From assembly GCF_011682045.1 (NCBI RefSeq), contig NZ_VVIW01000034.1, positions 1 through 63,768 on the forward strand: DNA of 63,768 bases, read 5' to 3'. The notes beneath the pieces were generated by a model. It was not told the origin of the DNA and did no database searches. It saw only the letters and a list, made by a program, of their open reading frames with translations. Both the position numbers and the translations under genes were made by a program. Below, one piece after another: positions 21,439-31,208 of this stretch (the first letter of the stretch is position 1; each line of letters starts with the position of its first letter). The stretch is from Massilia aquatica. GTDB taxonomy: Bacteria; Pseudomonadota; Gammaproteobacteria; Burkholderiales; Burkholderiaceae_D.

Positions 21439-24312
21439 ATGTCCACGATCCTGATTGTCGACGACCGGCCGTCGAACCGGCGCTACCTGAGCGCCCTGCT
21501 CGGCCACACCGGCCACCGCCTGCTCGAAGCCTACGACGGCGCGCACGCGCTGGCGCAGGTGCGCGCCGAGCGTCCCGACCTGATCATCACCGATATTCTG
21601 ATGCCGGCCATGGACGGCTACGAATTCGTGCAGCAGCTGCGCGCCGACCCGGAGCTGGCCGCCACCCGCGTGATCTTTTACTCGGCCATCTACGCGGTCA
21701 GCGAAACCATGGCGCTGGCGCGCAGCTGCGGCGTCGAGCGGGTGCTGGCCAAGCCGGCCGACCCGGACGACATCCTGGCCGCGGTGCACGGCGAACTGGG
21801 ACTGGCGCACCAGGCGCCTGAGCACAGCGACGCCCAAGCGGCCAGCGCGCCGCTGAACATGGACATGGGCACGGACCTGCGCGGCAGCATCGACGACGCG
21901 CTGGTCTCGGCGCGCCAGGCGCTCGGCGCCCTGCTCGAGCGCCATGAAGTGGCCAATCCGACGTTGGGAGCCGACCTGGCCACCCTGCTGGGGGAGCGCA
22001 TGAGCGGCCTGCGCAGCCTGGCCGCGCGCCTGGGCGCCCTCGAAGAAATGGGCCTGCGCCTGACCGGCGAACGCAATCCCGACATCATGCTCAGCGTATT
22101 CCTGCAAGCGGCCGGCGCCATCCTGGACGCCGACTGCATGGCGGTGTGCCTGCTCGACAGCGGCGAACAGCGGGTGCGCCACCTGGGCGTGCTCGGGGTC
22201 GCGCGCGATGTGCTCAGCGAGACGGCGCTCGAGCGCGAGCGCCTGCCCGGCTGCCTGCTCGACCAACCGCTGGCGCTGCGCGTGCAGGGCCAGGCCGCCC
22301 TGCCGGCCGGCCATCCGCCGGTGGGCGCTTTTTTAGGCCTGGCGATCCGCGACCGCAACCAGCTGTATGGCTGGATGTACTGCACGCGCGGGAGCGGAGC
22401 CGAGCCGTTCAGCCACGAAGATGAACGCATCGGCGTCACGCTCGGCGCGCAGCTGGCGGTGGCCTACGAAAACCTGTGCCTGTACGAAGTGGTGCAGCGC
22501 CACGCCGCCCAGTTGCAGCTGGAAGCGGCCGCGCGCCAGCAGGCCGACCGCGCCCTGCACGACAGCGAACAGCGCCTGCGCCTGTCGGCCCGCATCCTCG
22601 AGAGCACGCAAGAGAGCATCATGATGACGGACGCGAACGCCGACATCATCGCCGTCAACCCGGCCTTCGAACAGATTACCGGCTACAGCGAAGCGAGCGT
22701 GTTGGGCCGCAATCCGCGCCTGCTGCGCTCAGGGCGCCACGACGGCGCTTTCTACCGCGCGATCTGGGCCAGCCTGACCAGCACCGGCCAATGGCGCGGC
22801 GAGATCTGGAACCGCCGCAAGAACGGCCAGGTGTACCCGGAGCGGATCAGCATCAACGCGGTGCGCGGCGCCAGCGGCGAGGTCGATGCCTACGTCTCGG
22901 TATCGAGCGACATCAGCGCGCTCAAGGCGGCGCACCACCAGGTCGACTTCCTGAGCAACCACGATCCACTGACCCTGCTGCCGAACCGCTCGGTGCTGAC
23001 CGAACGGATGCAGCAAGCGATCGCCTCGGCGCGCCACGGCGACCGCCAGATCGCCCTGCTGCTGTTTAACATCGACCGCCTGCAACGCATCAACGACAGC
23101 CTGGGGCACGAAGCCGGCGACGCCCTGCTGCGCGAAGTGGCGCGCCGCGCCGGCCTGCTGGCCGGTCCGGCCGACTCGCTGGCGCACCTGGGCAGCGACG
23201 AATTCGTGCTGCTGCTGACCGAATGCCTGGACTCGGACGCCATCATCGTGGCGGTGCGCCGCCTGATCGACGAAATCGCCCAGCCGTTCCACGCCGGCGG
23301 CCATGAACTGATCGTCACCACCAGCGTGGGCATCAGCATCTACCCGCGCGACGGCGCCAATCCGAGCGAATTGCTGAAAGCGGCCGACGTGGCGCTGTCG
23401 CACATGAAGGATGCGGGGCGCAATGGCTTTCGCTTCTTCAAGGGCGAGATGAACGCGCACGCGCTGCGCTGGATGGCGCTGGAAACGCACCTGCGCCGCG
23501 CCATCGAACGCAACGAACTGTCGCTGCACTATCAGCCGCAGGTGTCGCTGGCGGACGGCCGCATCTGCAGCATGGAAGCGCTGCTGCGCTGGAGCAGTCC
23601 GGAACTCGGCCAGGTCGGCCCGGGCGACTTCATCGCGCTGGCCGAGGACACGGGCCTGATCCTGCCGATCGGGAACTGGGTGATCCGCCAGGCCTGCCTG
23701 CAAAACAAGGCCTGGCAGGATGCGGGCCTGGCGCCGCTGCGGGTGGCGGTCAACGTCTCGGCGCACCAGTTCACCGCCGGCACGGTACCGGCCGTGGTGC
23801 GCGAGGCGCTGCGCGAGTCCGGCCTGGCGCCGCAGTATCTGGAGATCGAACTGACCGAAAGCGTCATGATGCGCGACAGCGAAGCGGCCGAAGTGCAGCT
23901 GGCCGAACTGACCGGCATGGGCGTGTCGATCTCGCTCGACGACTTCGGCACCGGTTACTCCTCGCTCGGCTACCTGTCGCGCTTCATGCTCGACAAACTG
24001 AAGATCGACCAGAGTTTTGTGCGCAATATCATCACCGACCCGCGCAGCGCCGCCATCGCCCAGGCCACCATCGCCCTGGCGCACGGGCTGTCGCTGTCGG
24101 TGGTGGCCGAGGGTGTGGAGACGCAGGAACAGCTGGCCTTCTTGCAGCGCATCGGCTGCGACGAAGTGCAGGGCTACCTGTTCAGCCGTCCGCTGGCGGC
24201 CGACGCCATGGCCACGCTGATGGCGTCCGGTGCGCGCCTGGCGCTGCCGGCGCCGGCCGATACGCTGCCCCCTTCGCTACCCGCATCCCTACCGGCGTCA
24301 CCAAAGGAGTAG
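21439..24312 (+). CDS. REC-GAF-PAS-GGDEF-EAL cyclic-di-GMP signalling protein
   Basis: This 957-residue cytoplasmic protein has a receiver domain (TILIVDDRPSNRR, ITDILMPAMDGYEF, AKPADPDDI), a helical stretch, a GAF-like domain (about 215-370), a PAS domain (ITGYSEASVLGRNPRLL), then GGDEF and EAL. The GGDEF motif reads G-S-D-E-F, so cyclase activity is uncertain. The EAL domain is complete by eye: [45 protein letters not shown]. The likeliest net role is phosphodiesterase, with GTP or redox/phosphorylation input at the N-terminal domains. No partner kinase gene is adjacent. An M16 peptidase gene follows 37 bases later. Confidence 0.94.
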   Translation: MSTILIVDDRPSNRRYLSALLGHTGHRLLEAYDGAHALAQVRAERPDLIITDILMPAMDGYEFVQQLRADPELAATRVIFYSAIYAVSETMALARSCGVERVLAKPADPDDILAAVHGELGLAHQAPEHSDAQAASAPLNMDMGTDLRGSIDDALVSARQALGALLERHEVANPTLGADLATLLGERMSGLRSLAARLGALEEMGLRLTGERNPDIMLSVFLQAAGAILDADCMAVCLLDSGEQRVRHLGVLGVARDVLSETALERERLPGCLLDQPLALRVQGQAALPAGHPPVGAFLGLAIRDRNQLYGWMYCTRGSGAEPFSHEDERIGVTLGAQLAVAYENLCLYEVVQRHAAQLQLEAAARQQADRALHDSEQRLRLSARILESTQESIMMTDANADIIAVNPAFEQITGYSEASVLGRNPRLLRSGRHDGAFYRAIWASLTSTGQWRGEIWNRRKNGQVYPERISINAVRGASGEVDAYVSVSSDISALKAAHHQVDFLSNHDPLTLLPNRSVLTERMQQAIASARHGDRQIALLLFNIDRLQRINDSLGHEAGDALLREVARRAGLLAGPADSLAHLGSDEFVLLLTECLDSDAIIVAVRRLIDEIAQPFHAGGHELIVTTSVGISIYPRDGANPSELLKAADVALSHMKDAGRNGFRFFKGEMNAHALRWMALETHLRRAIERNELSLHYQPQVSLADGRICSMEALLRWSSPELGQVGPGDFIALAEDTGLILPIGNWVIRQACLQNKAWQDAGLAPLRVAVNVSAHQFTAGTVPAVVREALRESGLAPQYLEIELTESVMMRDSEAAEVQLAELTGMGVSISLDDFGTGYSSLGYLSRFMLDKLKIDQSFVRNIITDPRSAAIAQATIALAHGLSLSVVAEGVETQEQLAFLQRIGCDEVQGYLFSRPLAADAMATLMASGARLALPAPADTLPPSLPASLPASPKE

Positions 24313-24349
24313 AATCCGCGCTCTACTAAAAAACATTGCAGAGACGCTA

Positions 24350-27169
24350 ATGACCAAGTATTCCGTTCGATCCGCTTGTGCGGCCACCTTCCTGATGGTG
24401 TTCGCGCTGAGCGCCCAGGCAGCCATCAAGCTGGACGACGCGATACCGGCAGGCCCGCAGGTCAAGGTTGGCAAGCTGGCCAACGGCCTGACGTACTACA
24501 TCCAGAAAAACGGCAAGCCCGAGAAAAAGCTCGAACTGCGCCTGGTCGTCAAAGCCGGCTCGATCCTGGAAGACGACGACCAGCTGGGCCTTGCCCACTT
24601 CACCGAGCACATGGCCTTCAACGGCTCGACCAACTTCAAGAAGCACGAACTGGTCTCATACCTGCAGTCGATCGGGGTAAAGTTCGGGGCCGACCTGAAT
24701 GCCTACACCAGCTTCGACGAGACGGTCTACATCCTGCCGATCCCCACCGACAACCGCGACAACATCGACAAGGGTTTCCTGGTGCTGCAGGACTGGGCGG
24801 GCGGGCTGACCATGAACGCGGCCGACATCGACAAGGAACGCGGCATCATCCTGGAAGAACTGCGGCTTGGCAAAGGCGCGGCCGACCGCATGAACAAGGT
24901 CATCATGCCCAAGCTGTACAACGGTTCGCGCTACGCGCAGCGCATGCCGATCGGGCAGGAACACGTGATCAAGGGATTCAAGCACGAAGCGATCCGGCGC
25001 TTCTACAAGGACTGGTACCGGCCCGACCTGATGGCGGTCGTGGTGGTGGGCGACATCGACCCGGTCGACGCCGAGCGTCTCGTCAGGCAGCACTTCGGGC
25101 AGTTGAAGAACCCGGTCCGGCCACGCGCGCGCACCTACGCCGCCATTCCCACGCGCGCCCATACCGAAGCGCTGGTGGTAACCGACAAGGAAGCGTCGTC
25201 GAATGCGCTGCTGATCCGCTATCCGGTGAAGGAATCGGTCGACAAGGGTACTTTCGGGGCCTACCGCGAAAAGCTGGTCGAAGCGCTGTTTGCCGGCATG
25301 CTGGGCCAGCGCATGCAGGCACTGGCCCAGCAGGCCAATCCGCCGTTCATGGCCGGCTCAAGCTCGGTCGGCAAACTGACGCCGCGCTACACCTCGTTCA
25401 ACGCCTCGGCGGCCTTGGGCAAGGGTGGCGCCATGCCGGCCATCGACGCGCTGGTGCAGGAAAATGCGCGCACCCGCCAGTTCGGTTTCAGCGCCCAGGA
25501 ATTCGAACGGGCGCGCAAGAACATGATGCGCCAGTACGAACTGGCCTACAACGAACGTGACAAGACCGACTCGGGCAGCTATGTCGGCGAATACGTGCGC
25601 AACTTCCTCGAGCAGGAAAGCATCCCCGGCATCGTCAACGAATTTACCTACGTGCGCGAACTGCTGCCGGCCATTACCCTCGACGACATGAACCGCTACG
25701 CGCGCGCCACCATTCCCGCAGCGTCGGCCAAGCTGGTGGTGTACATGGGCAGCGCCAAGGAAGACAGCCCGGCGCCGACCAGCGCCCAGCTGCTGGAGGC
25801 AGTGGCCGCGGCCGAAAAAGTGACGGTGCACGCGCAGGAGCAAAAGACGCTGGCCACGGAATTGATGGACAAGCCGCCTGCCGCAGGCAGCATCGTCGCC
25901 CAGAGCGAAGACAAGGCGCTCGGACTGACCCGCCTGACGCTGTCGAACGGCGTGAAAGTGATCCTCAAGCCGACCGACTTCCGCAACGACCAGGTGATGA
26001 TGAGCGCCGTGCGCTTCGGCGGCCAGACCCTGTTTGGCGACGCCGACATCATCAACGCGCGCTACGCGAACGCGGTGGTGGCCACCATGGGCCTGAAAGA
26101 CTACTCCCCGCTCGACCTGCAAAAGATCCTGGCCGGGAAAGCGGCCACGGTCAGCCTCTCGCTGGGCAACCACATCGACGGCATCACCGGCAGCGCCGCC
26201 AACGACGACATCGAAACCATGCTGCAGCTGGTGTACCTGCGCATGACGGGTGTGCGGCGCGACACGGATTTGTACAAGTCCTTCATTGGCAAACAGGTCG
26301 AAGCGGCGCGCAACGCGATGGCGCAGCCGGAATCGGTGTTTCGCGACACCCTGGTGAGCACCCTGTACCAGGACCATCCGCGTGTGGCGCGCACGGCGCG
26401 CCCGGGCGACTTCGACAAGCTCGATCTGGAGCGCGCGCTGGCGGTGTACCGCGCGCGCTTTTTCAGCGCCAGGGACATGACCTTCATCCTGGTCGGCAGT
26501 TTTGACATGGCCAAGGTCAAGCCGCTGCTGGCGACCTACCTGGGCGCGCTGCCGGTGGGCGAGATCGAGGTGGGCTACAAGGATGTGGGCGTGCGTCCGG
26601 TGCGCGGCGTGGTGAAGAAAGAAGTGCGCAGCGGGTCGGAAGCGAAAAGCAGCGTCTCGCTCAACTTCAGCGGCGAGGCGCCGTATTCGGACGACGAAGC
26701 GATGCGCTTCCAGGCGATGCTGGAAGTGATCAACATCCGCATCACCGACATCCTGCGCGAGAAGCTGGCGCTCATCTACGGCGGCGGCATGAACGGCAGC
26801 TTGAGCAAATACCCGTATGAGAATTACGTGGTGTCGGCAGCGCTGCCGACTGGCCCAGAGAATGTGGACAAGGTGATCGCCGCCACGATGGCCGAGATTG
26901 TGCGCATGAAGGAACAAGGACCGGACCTGGCGGACCTGAACAAGGTCAAGCAGAACTGGCTGCAGAATCACCAGAAGTCGCTGCGCGAGAACGGCTACTG
27001 GCTCAACCGCCTGCAAGCGGCGCAGCTGCAAGGGAGCGATCCGGCCGAGATCCTGGCGTACCCGCAAAAGGTCAAGGCCATCACCCCGGAGCAACTGAAA
27101 CAGGCCGCCCGGCGCTACTTCGACATGAACAATTATGTGCAGTTGGTGCTCTACCCTGAAACCAAATAA
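24350..27169 (+). CDS. M16 family zinc metallopeptidase (pitrilysin-like), secreted
   Basis: This 939-residue protein carries a signal peptide (cleavage after about residue 24, SAQA) and duplicated M16 domains. The inverted zinc motif H-x-x-E-H is His83-Phe-Thr-Glu-His87, and Glu163 lies exactly 76 residues further, as expected for the third ligand. The second half (from about residue 520) resembles the inactive M16_C repeats. It should act in the periplasm on peptides or small proteins; the substrate is unknown. ATG 24350 lies just after the stop of the c-di-GMP gene, so the two may be co-transcribed. Confidence 0.94.
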   Translation: MTKYSVRSACAATFLMVFALSAQAAIKLDDAIPAGPQVKVGKLANGLTYYIQKNGKPEKKLELRLVVKAGSILEDDDQLGLAHFTEHMAFNGSTNFKKHELVSYLQSIGVKFGADLNAYTSFDETVYILPIPTDNRDNIDKGFLVLQDWAGGLTMNAADIDKERGIILEELRLGKGAADRMNKVIMPKLYNGSRYAQRMPIGQEHVIKGFKHEAIRRFYKDWYRPDLMAVVVVGDIDPVDAERLVRQHFGQLKNPVRPRARTYAAIPTRAHTEALVVTDKEASSNALLIRYPVKESVDKGTFGAYREKLVEALFAGMLGQRMQALAQQANPPFMAGSSSVGKLTPRYTSFNASAALGKGGAMPAIDALVQENARTRQFGFSAQEFERARKNMMRQYELAYNERDKTDSGSYVGEYVRNFLEQESIPGIVNEFTYVRELLPAITLDDMNRYARATIPAASAKLVVYMGSAKEDSPAPTSAQLLEAVAAAEKVTVHAQEQKTLATELMDKPPAAGSIVAQSEDKALGLTRLTLSNGVKVILKPTDFRNDQVMMSAVRFGGQTLFGDADIINARYANAVVATMGLKDYSPLDLQKILAGKAATVSLSLGNHIDGITGSAANDDIETMLQLVYLRMTGVRRDTDLYKSFIGKQVEAARNAMAQPESVFRDTLVSTLYQDHPRVARTARPGDFDKLDLERALAVYRARFFSARDMTFILVGSFDMAKVKPLLATYLGALPVGEIEVGYKDVGVRPVRGVVKKEVRSGSEAKSSVSLNFSGEAPYSDDEAMRFQAMLEVINIRITDILREKLALIYGGGMNGSLSKYPYENYVVSAALPTGPENVDKVIAATMAEIVRMKEQGPDLADLNKVKQNWLQNHQKSLRENGYWLNRLQAAQLQGSDPAEILAYPQKVKAITPEQLKQAARRYFDMNNYVQLVLYPETK

Positions 27170-27255
27170 CCCCGGCGTTAGTTTTACCCAGTACTCCTGT
27201 TAGTGGCGGTGCGCTGTGAAAGGTTTATCTTACGATATGCTTTCACGGTGCCAAT

Positions 27256-28497
27256 GTGACCAATCCTACGATCGTCGCGCAACACGTTACCGATGTGGCC
27301 ACGACATGGTGGCGGCGACGCCGTGAGCCGGCCGATGTGCGGCTGCGCTTCGGTCAACTGGTCGATATCGATAGCGCCATCGATGCCCATCTGGACGGCC
27401 TGTACGAAGCGGGCGACGCCGCCATGGCGCTGGCCAACGCGGCGTACGACAAGGCCGCCGGGCGCCGGTTCTTCGATGTCGGCGCCGATGCGTTTGTCGT
27501 CTTGTCGATCGCCTTCCTCGACGACGAGCGCAAGGCGATGGATGACGCCATCGCCAGCCTGGCCGGCAAGCCCGGTTTTTGCGAAGCCGTTCACGGCGTC
27601 CTGGGCTGGTTCGATTCGGCCACTGTCGCCAGCCTGATTGCTGAAAAAGTCAGGTCCCCGGAGGGCGACCTGCGACGCGCCGCCCTCGCCCATGCTCACC
27701 TTCATTCCACGATCGCGGACGATGCCCTCCTGGCCGGCACCGCCTCGCCGGGCGCCGCCGAATTCGATGCGATCGCACACTGCGGGAGAGTCGGCCTGTT
27801 ACCTGGCGTTGCCAACTTCCTCGACACAGCCGCGCCCGAGGACCCAGCCTTTTTCAGTGCGGCCCGCTGCGCATTGCTGCTCGACGAGCGCGAGATGTCG
27901 ATTCCGTCCTTGCGGTCCTATGCGGCATCGGAAGGCGCGCATGCTTCGGAGGCCGTCAAGCTGCTTTGCCTGGCACTATCGGGCAGCCAATTACAAGAAC
28001 ACGTGGCGCGATTGACGCACTACCCTCATTCGCGCGCGCTGCCGATTCAGGCGGCCGGATGGAGCGGCGACCCGGCCCATATCCCCTGGCTGCTTGCGCA
28101 GCTCGACGACAGCGCCGAGGCCAGGCTGGCCGGCGAGGCGATACGCCTGATTACCGGCCTCGATCTGGATGCCAACAAGATGGTGCGCGAAGAACCTCGG
28201 CCGGGTGCCGGCAGTGCGCCCCCGTACCCGCTGCCGGATCGCGCCCGCTTGACAGCCTGGTGGGACGCCAACGGGCAGTTTTACCCGGGCGGTGTGCGCT
28301 ATCTGTTGGGCCGACCCGTATCCGATTCCTGGCTTGTGCATATTCTGTCCACCGGTGAACAGGCGCATCGCGCGCTGGCAGCGCTTCACCGCGTACTGTC
28401 GCACCCGGGCGAGCCGGCCTTTCCGCTACGCGCCAGCGCGGCGATTCAATTACGGCGTCTCGAACGCCTTCGAGGAGGTGATGATGACCGTTGCTAA
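27256..28497 (+). CDS. TIGR02270 family protein (T6SS-associated)
   Basis: This 413-residue protein matches the TIGR02270 family found beside VgrG/PAAR genes in type VI secretion loci of proteobacteria. It is helical and HEAT-repeat-like, with regularly spaced alpha-hairpins in the middle part (SLIAEKVRSPEGDLRRAALAH), and ends with a conserved region around DRARLTAWWDANG and LLGRPV. Its function is not known. The start is a GTG at 27256, and the stop overlaps the next gene by 14 bases. It opens a seven-gene cassette. Confidence 0.85.
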   Translation: MTNPTIVAQHVTDVATTWWRRRREPADVRLRFGQLVDIDSAIDAHLDGLYEAGDAAMALANAAYDKAAGRRFFDVGADAFVVLSIAFLDDERKAMDDAIASLAGKPGFCEAVHGVLGWFDSATVASLIAEKVRSPEGDLRRAALAHAHLHSTIADDALLAGTASPGAAEFDAIAHCGRVGLLPGVANFLDTAAPEDPAFFSAARCALLLDEREMSIPSLRSYAASEGAHASEAVKLLCLALSGSQLQEHVARLTHYPHSRALPIQAAGWSGDPAHIPWLLAQLDDSAEARLAGEAIRLITGLDLDANKMVREEPRPGAGSAPPYPLPDRARLTAWWDANGQFYPGGVRYLLGRPVSDSWLVHILSTGEQAHRALAALHRVLSHPGEPAFPLRASAAIQLRRLERLRGGDDDRC

Positions 28498-28987
28498 TCC
28501 ACCGAGATCAATCGACGCGCCGGCCGCAAAACGAAGCGACGCGGCTAGTGCGCCTGGCATCGTCATTGGCACGCTGGCGGGATTCGATGCCGAGGGTGCG
28601 CCCCTGGTTCACGCCGGCGGGCGGCCCGCGATCGCGGCGCTGACCCTGGTCGAGCTTGGGCATGAACATATCGGCGCACGCGTCGCCTTGCAGTTCGAAG
28701 GCGCCAGCCTTCGCTCGCCCGTCGTGATGGGGATTGTGCGGGCGCCGCGCGCTCCAGCGGATCGCGCCGGTGGCGAGGCGCCGCCCGCCTTGGCGGGAAC
28801 GCCATTGCTGGTATCGGCCGATGACGAGGACCTCGTGCTGGTCGCGCTTCGCCGAATTACGCTCGTGTGCGGCGCGGCCTCGATCACGCTCGACGCGCAA
28901 GGCAATATCGAAATCAGGGGCAAGCATATCCTCTCCCGCGCGGCGGGTCAGAACAGGATCAAGGGCGCGTCCGTTTCGTTGAACTGA
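28484..28987 (+). CDS. DUF6484 domain-containing protein (T6SS cassette)
   Basis: This 167-residue protein shows a beta-rich core with IVIGTLAGFDAEGAPLV, the usual DUF6484 opening, and an end with repeated IEIRGKHILSRA and NRIKGASVSLN strands that resemble the spike-like tails of VgrG. The family is found only next to T6SS spike genes, and a structural or adaptor role is inferred. Of tandem ATGs at 28481 and 28484 I prefer 28484, five bases after GAGGAGG. It overlaps the upstream gene and lies 12 bases before DUF2169. Confidence 0.8.
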   Translation: MTVANPPRSIDAPAAKRSDAASAPGIVIGTLAGFDAEGAPLVHAGGRPAIAALTLVELGHEHIGARVALQFEGASLRSPVVMGIVRAPRAPADRAGGEAPPALAGTPLLVSADDEDLVLVALRRITLVCGAASITLDAQGNIEIRGKHILSRAAGQNRIKGASVSLN

Positions 28988-28999
28988 TCAGGGGTTGGC

Positions 29000-30115
29000 A
29001 TGAACCTCACCAATCACACCAGGTTCGCCGCAGGCTATACAACGATGCACGACAAGGCGGGAAGCGAGTGCCTGGTGGTGGTGGTCAAGGCCACGTTTCG
29101 CTTGCCCTGCGCTGGCAAGCCGCCGGAGCCGATGGATGAACAGGTACCGGTCACCCTGGCCGACACGGCGACCGGCGAACCCGGTGCGAGCGCGCCGGAG
29201 TACGAGTGCGATTACTGCCTGGACAAGCCGATGGTCGATGTTCTTCTGCTGGGCAGCGCCTACGCTCCACGCGGTGTGGCGGCGGACATGGTGCCGGTCG
29301 GGCTGCGGGTCGGGAGCATGTCCAAGGCATTCAATGTGCTCGGCAAACGCCAGTGGCGCGCCCACCTGCGCGGCGCGCTGGTCGGCATCGGCAAAGCGGA
29401 GCCGTTCATCAGGCAAGCCATCAGCTACGACATCGCGTACGGCGGAACGCAGACCGGTCGCGAAGGGGCAGCCGGTCGCCCGGCCTATGCCCGCAACCCG
29501 GTTGGCTGCGGCTATCACCCGCAGCGCGCCTCCGCGCACGGAATGCCGGTGGCGCGCACGGAATCGCCGTCCGACCCGGTCACCAGCCCAAGGGGAACGT
29601 ATGCGCCACTGAGTTTTGGCCCGCTGGGCCGCCATTGGGAGCCACGCGTGAAATACGCAGGCACGTACGACGCGAACTGGCTGGAACAGGTCTTTCCTTT
29701 TTTGCCGCCTGATTTCGACGCCCGCTATTTTCAGAGCGCGCCGGAAGATCAACGCTTAGCGCAGCTTGACGGCGGCGAGTCGGTGATCCTGGTGAACCTG
29801 ACGCATCCGGCGTTGACGCCATCGGGCCGGCTCGAATTCACGCTTCCCGACTTGGCCATGTCCGTCACGCTGACAGCGCGCGAGGGAAGCCCTGAACGCG
29901 TGGCCGCTCGTGCCGACACGCTCGTTTTCGAGCCGGACCGGCAGCGCTTCACGGTTGTGTGGCGCGTGGTCAGGCAGTTGGACAACGATATCCTGCGGTT
30001 TAGCGGCATCGAGATCGGCGAGCGTGCGCCAGGCCACGTCGTCAAGATTGCTCTGGAGGTGTTGGCCGGTGCCTTGCCGTCCCGGCGGCGCGACATTGCC
30101 GGGGACGCGCCATGA
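29000..30115 (+). CDS. DUF2169 domain-containing protein (T6SS effector adaptor candidate)
   Basis: This 371-residue protein opens with NHTRFAAGYTTMHDKAG and VVVVKATFRLP, the signature of DUF2169. Proteins of this family are encoded beside PAAR-like DUF4150 genes, and some are required for loading a cognate effector onto the T6SS spike, so an adaptor or chaperone role is the best inference. RQAISYDIAYGG and TYDANWLEQVFPFLPPDFD are further conserved stretches. It ends with the ATGA overlap that starts the ketosynthase-like gene. Confidence 0.88.
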   Translation: MNLTNHTRFAAGYTTMHDKAGSECLVVVVKATFRLPCAGKPPEPMDEQVPVTLADTATGEPGASAPEYECDYCLDKPMVDVLLLGSAYAPRGVAADMVPVGLRVGSMSKAFNVLGKRQWRAHLRGALVGIGKAEPFIRQAISYDIAYGGTQTGREGAAGRPAYARNPVGCGYHPQRASAHGMPVARTESPSDPVTSPRGTYAPLSFGPLGRHWEPRVKYAGTYDANWLEQVFPFLPPDFDARYFQSAPEDQRLAQLDGGESVILVNLTHPALTPSGRLEFTLPDLAMSVTLTAREGSPERVAARADTLVFEPDRQRFTVVWRVVRQLDNDILRFSGIEIGERAPGHVVKIALEVLAGALPSRRRDIAGDAP

Positions 30116-31188
30116 CCGAACCGCTTGCCCTGCTGCGCACCGGCGCGGTGACCTGCGTGGGACTGGACGCGCCGTCCACCTTTGCGGCATTGCGCACGCG
30201 GCTCAATCACTTTTACGACCTGCCATTCGTCGACACCCGTGGCGAGCCGATCACGGCGGGACTGGTCACGCTGGGGCAGGACGCCGACCGGGCGCCGCCC
30301 ATCGACAAGCATGCGGCGATGCTGGCGCGCGCAATCGGCGAATGCCTCGACGGCCTGGCGCTTCCGGATACGCGCGACATCCCGCTGCTGCTATGCGTTG
30401 CCGAAGTGACGCGGCCGGGACGCATCGCCGCGCTCGACGCCGGGCTGCGTCCAGCCCTGGAGAGAGCGCTGGAGCGGGGCTTTTCGCCGCAGTCGCGGGT
30501 GTATGCGTACGGCCAGGCCGGCGCCGCGATTGCCCTCAACGACGCGTTCGCGCTGGCCGGCTCGCATCCATTCGTGCTCATTGCCGGCGTCGATTCGTAT
30601 GTCAGCGCGGGGACTTTGCTGGCGCTGCATGGCGCCGGACGGGTGCTCTCGTCGGTCAATACGCACGGCTTCATTCCGGGCGAGGCAGCGTGCGCGGTGC
30701 TGGTAGCGCGGCCCGGCCAGGTATCGCATGCGCCACGATGGAGCAAGCGGCAGCGGGCGCGTTCGGCGGCGCCTGGCGCGACCTTGTTTTGCACGGGCCT
30801 CGGGATCACGCGGGAAGTGGCGGTTATCGGGAGTGCGGCACCGAACAGGGCGATCGCCCTCAGTGACGCGATCAGGACGGCGCTGGGTGGACTGCCGCCG
30901 GATTCGGGTGCGGTGGGACTGCGCATCAGCGGCCAGTCCAGCGAAGACTTCTATGCGAAAGAGTTCGCGCTGGCGGCAGCGCGCACGAATCTGAGCGCCA
31001 CGCCGTTGTGGATGTTGGCCGACAGCCTTGGCGAGACCGGGGCCGCCGCGGGACTGCTGGCGCTCGCGTGGGCCTACGCCGCCGCGCACAAGAGCTATAC
31101 AGCGTCGTTCAACATGCTGTGCCTGATGGCGGGCGACGAAGGTGAGCGCAGCGCCGCCCTGCTCAGTTTCGGCGAGTTTTCAGCCTGA
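30112..31188 (+). CDS. Beta-ketoacyl-synthase-like (thiolase-fold) protein, probably non-catalytic
   Basis: This 358-residue protein has the thiolase fold of ketosynthases: VLIAGVDSYVS, HGFIPGEAACAVLVAR and LGETGAAAGLLALAW match conserved strands and turns. The nucleophile elbow that should carry Cys (D-T-A-C-S-S type) is replaced around YGQAGAAIALNDAF, with no Cys, so fatty-acid or polyketide synthesis is unlikely. Such ketosynthase-like proteins recur in T6SS cassettes with DUF2169 and DUF4150; their role is unknown. It overlaps DUF2169 by four bases. Confidence 0.82.
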   Translation: MTEPLALLRTGAVTCVGLDAPSTFAALRTRLNHFYDLPFVDTRGEPITAGLVTLGQDADRAPPIDKHAAMLARAIGECLDGLALPDTRDIPLLLCVAEVTRPGRIAALDAGLRPALERALERGFSPQSRVYAYGQAGAAIALNDAFALAGSHPFVLIAGVDSYVSAGTLLALHGAGRVLSSVNTHGFIPGEAACAVLVARPGQVSHAPRWSKRQRARSAAPGATLFCTGLGITREVAVIGSAAPNRAIALSDAIRTALGGLPPDSGAVGLRISGQSSEDFYAKEFALAAARTNLSATPLWMLADSLGETGAAAGLLALAWAYAAAHKSYTASFNMLCLMAGDEGERSAALLSFGEFSA

Positions 31189-31208
31189 TCATAGCGGAGG
31201 AATCGAGG

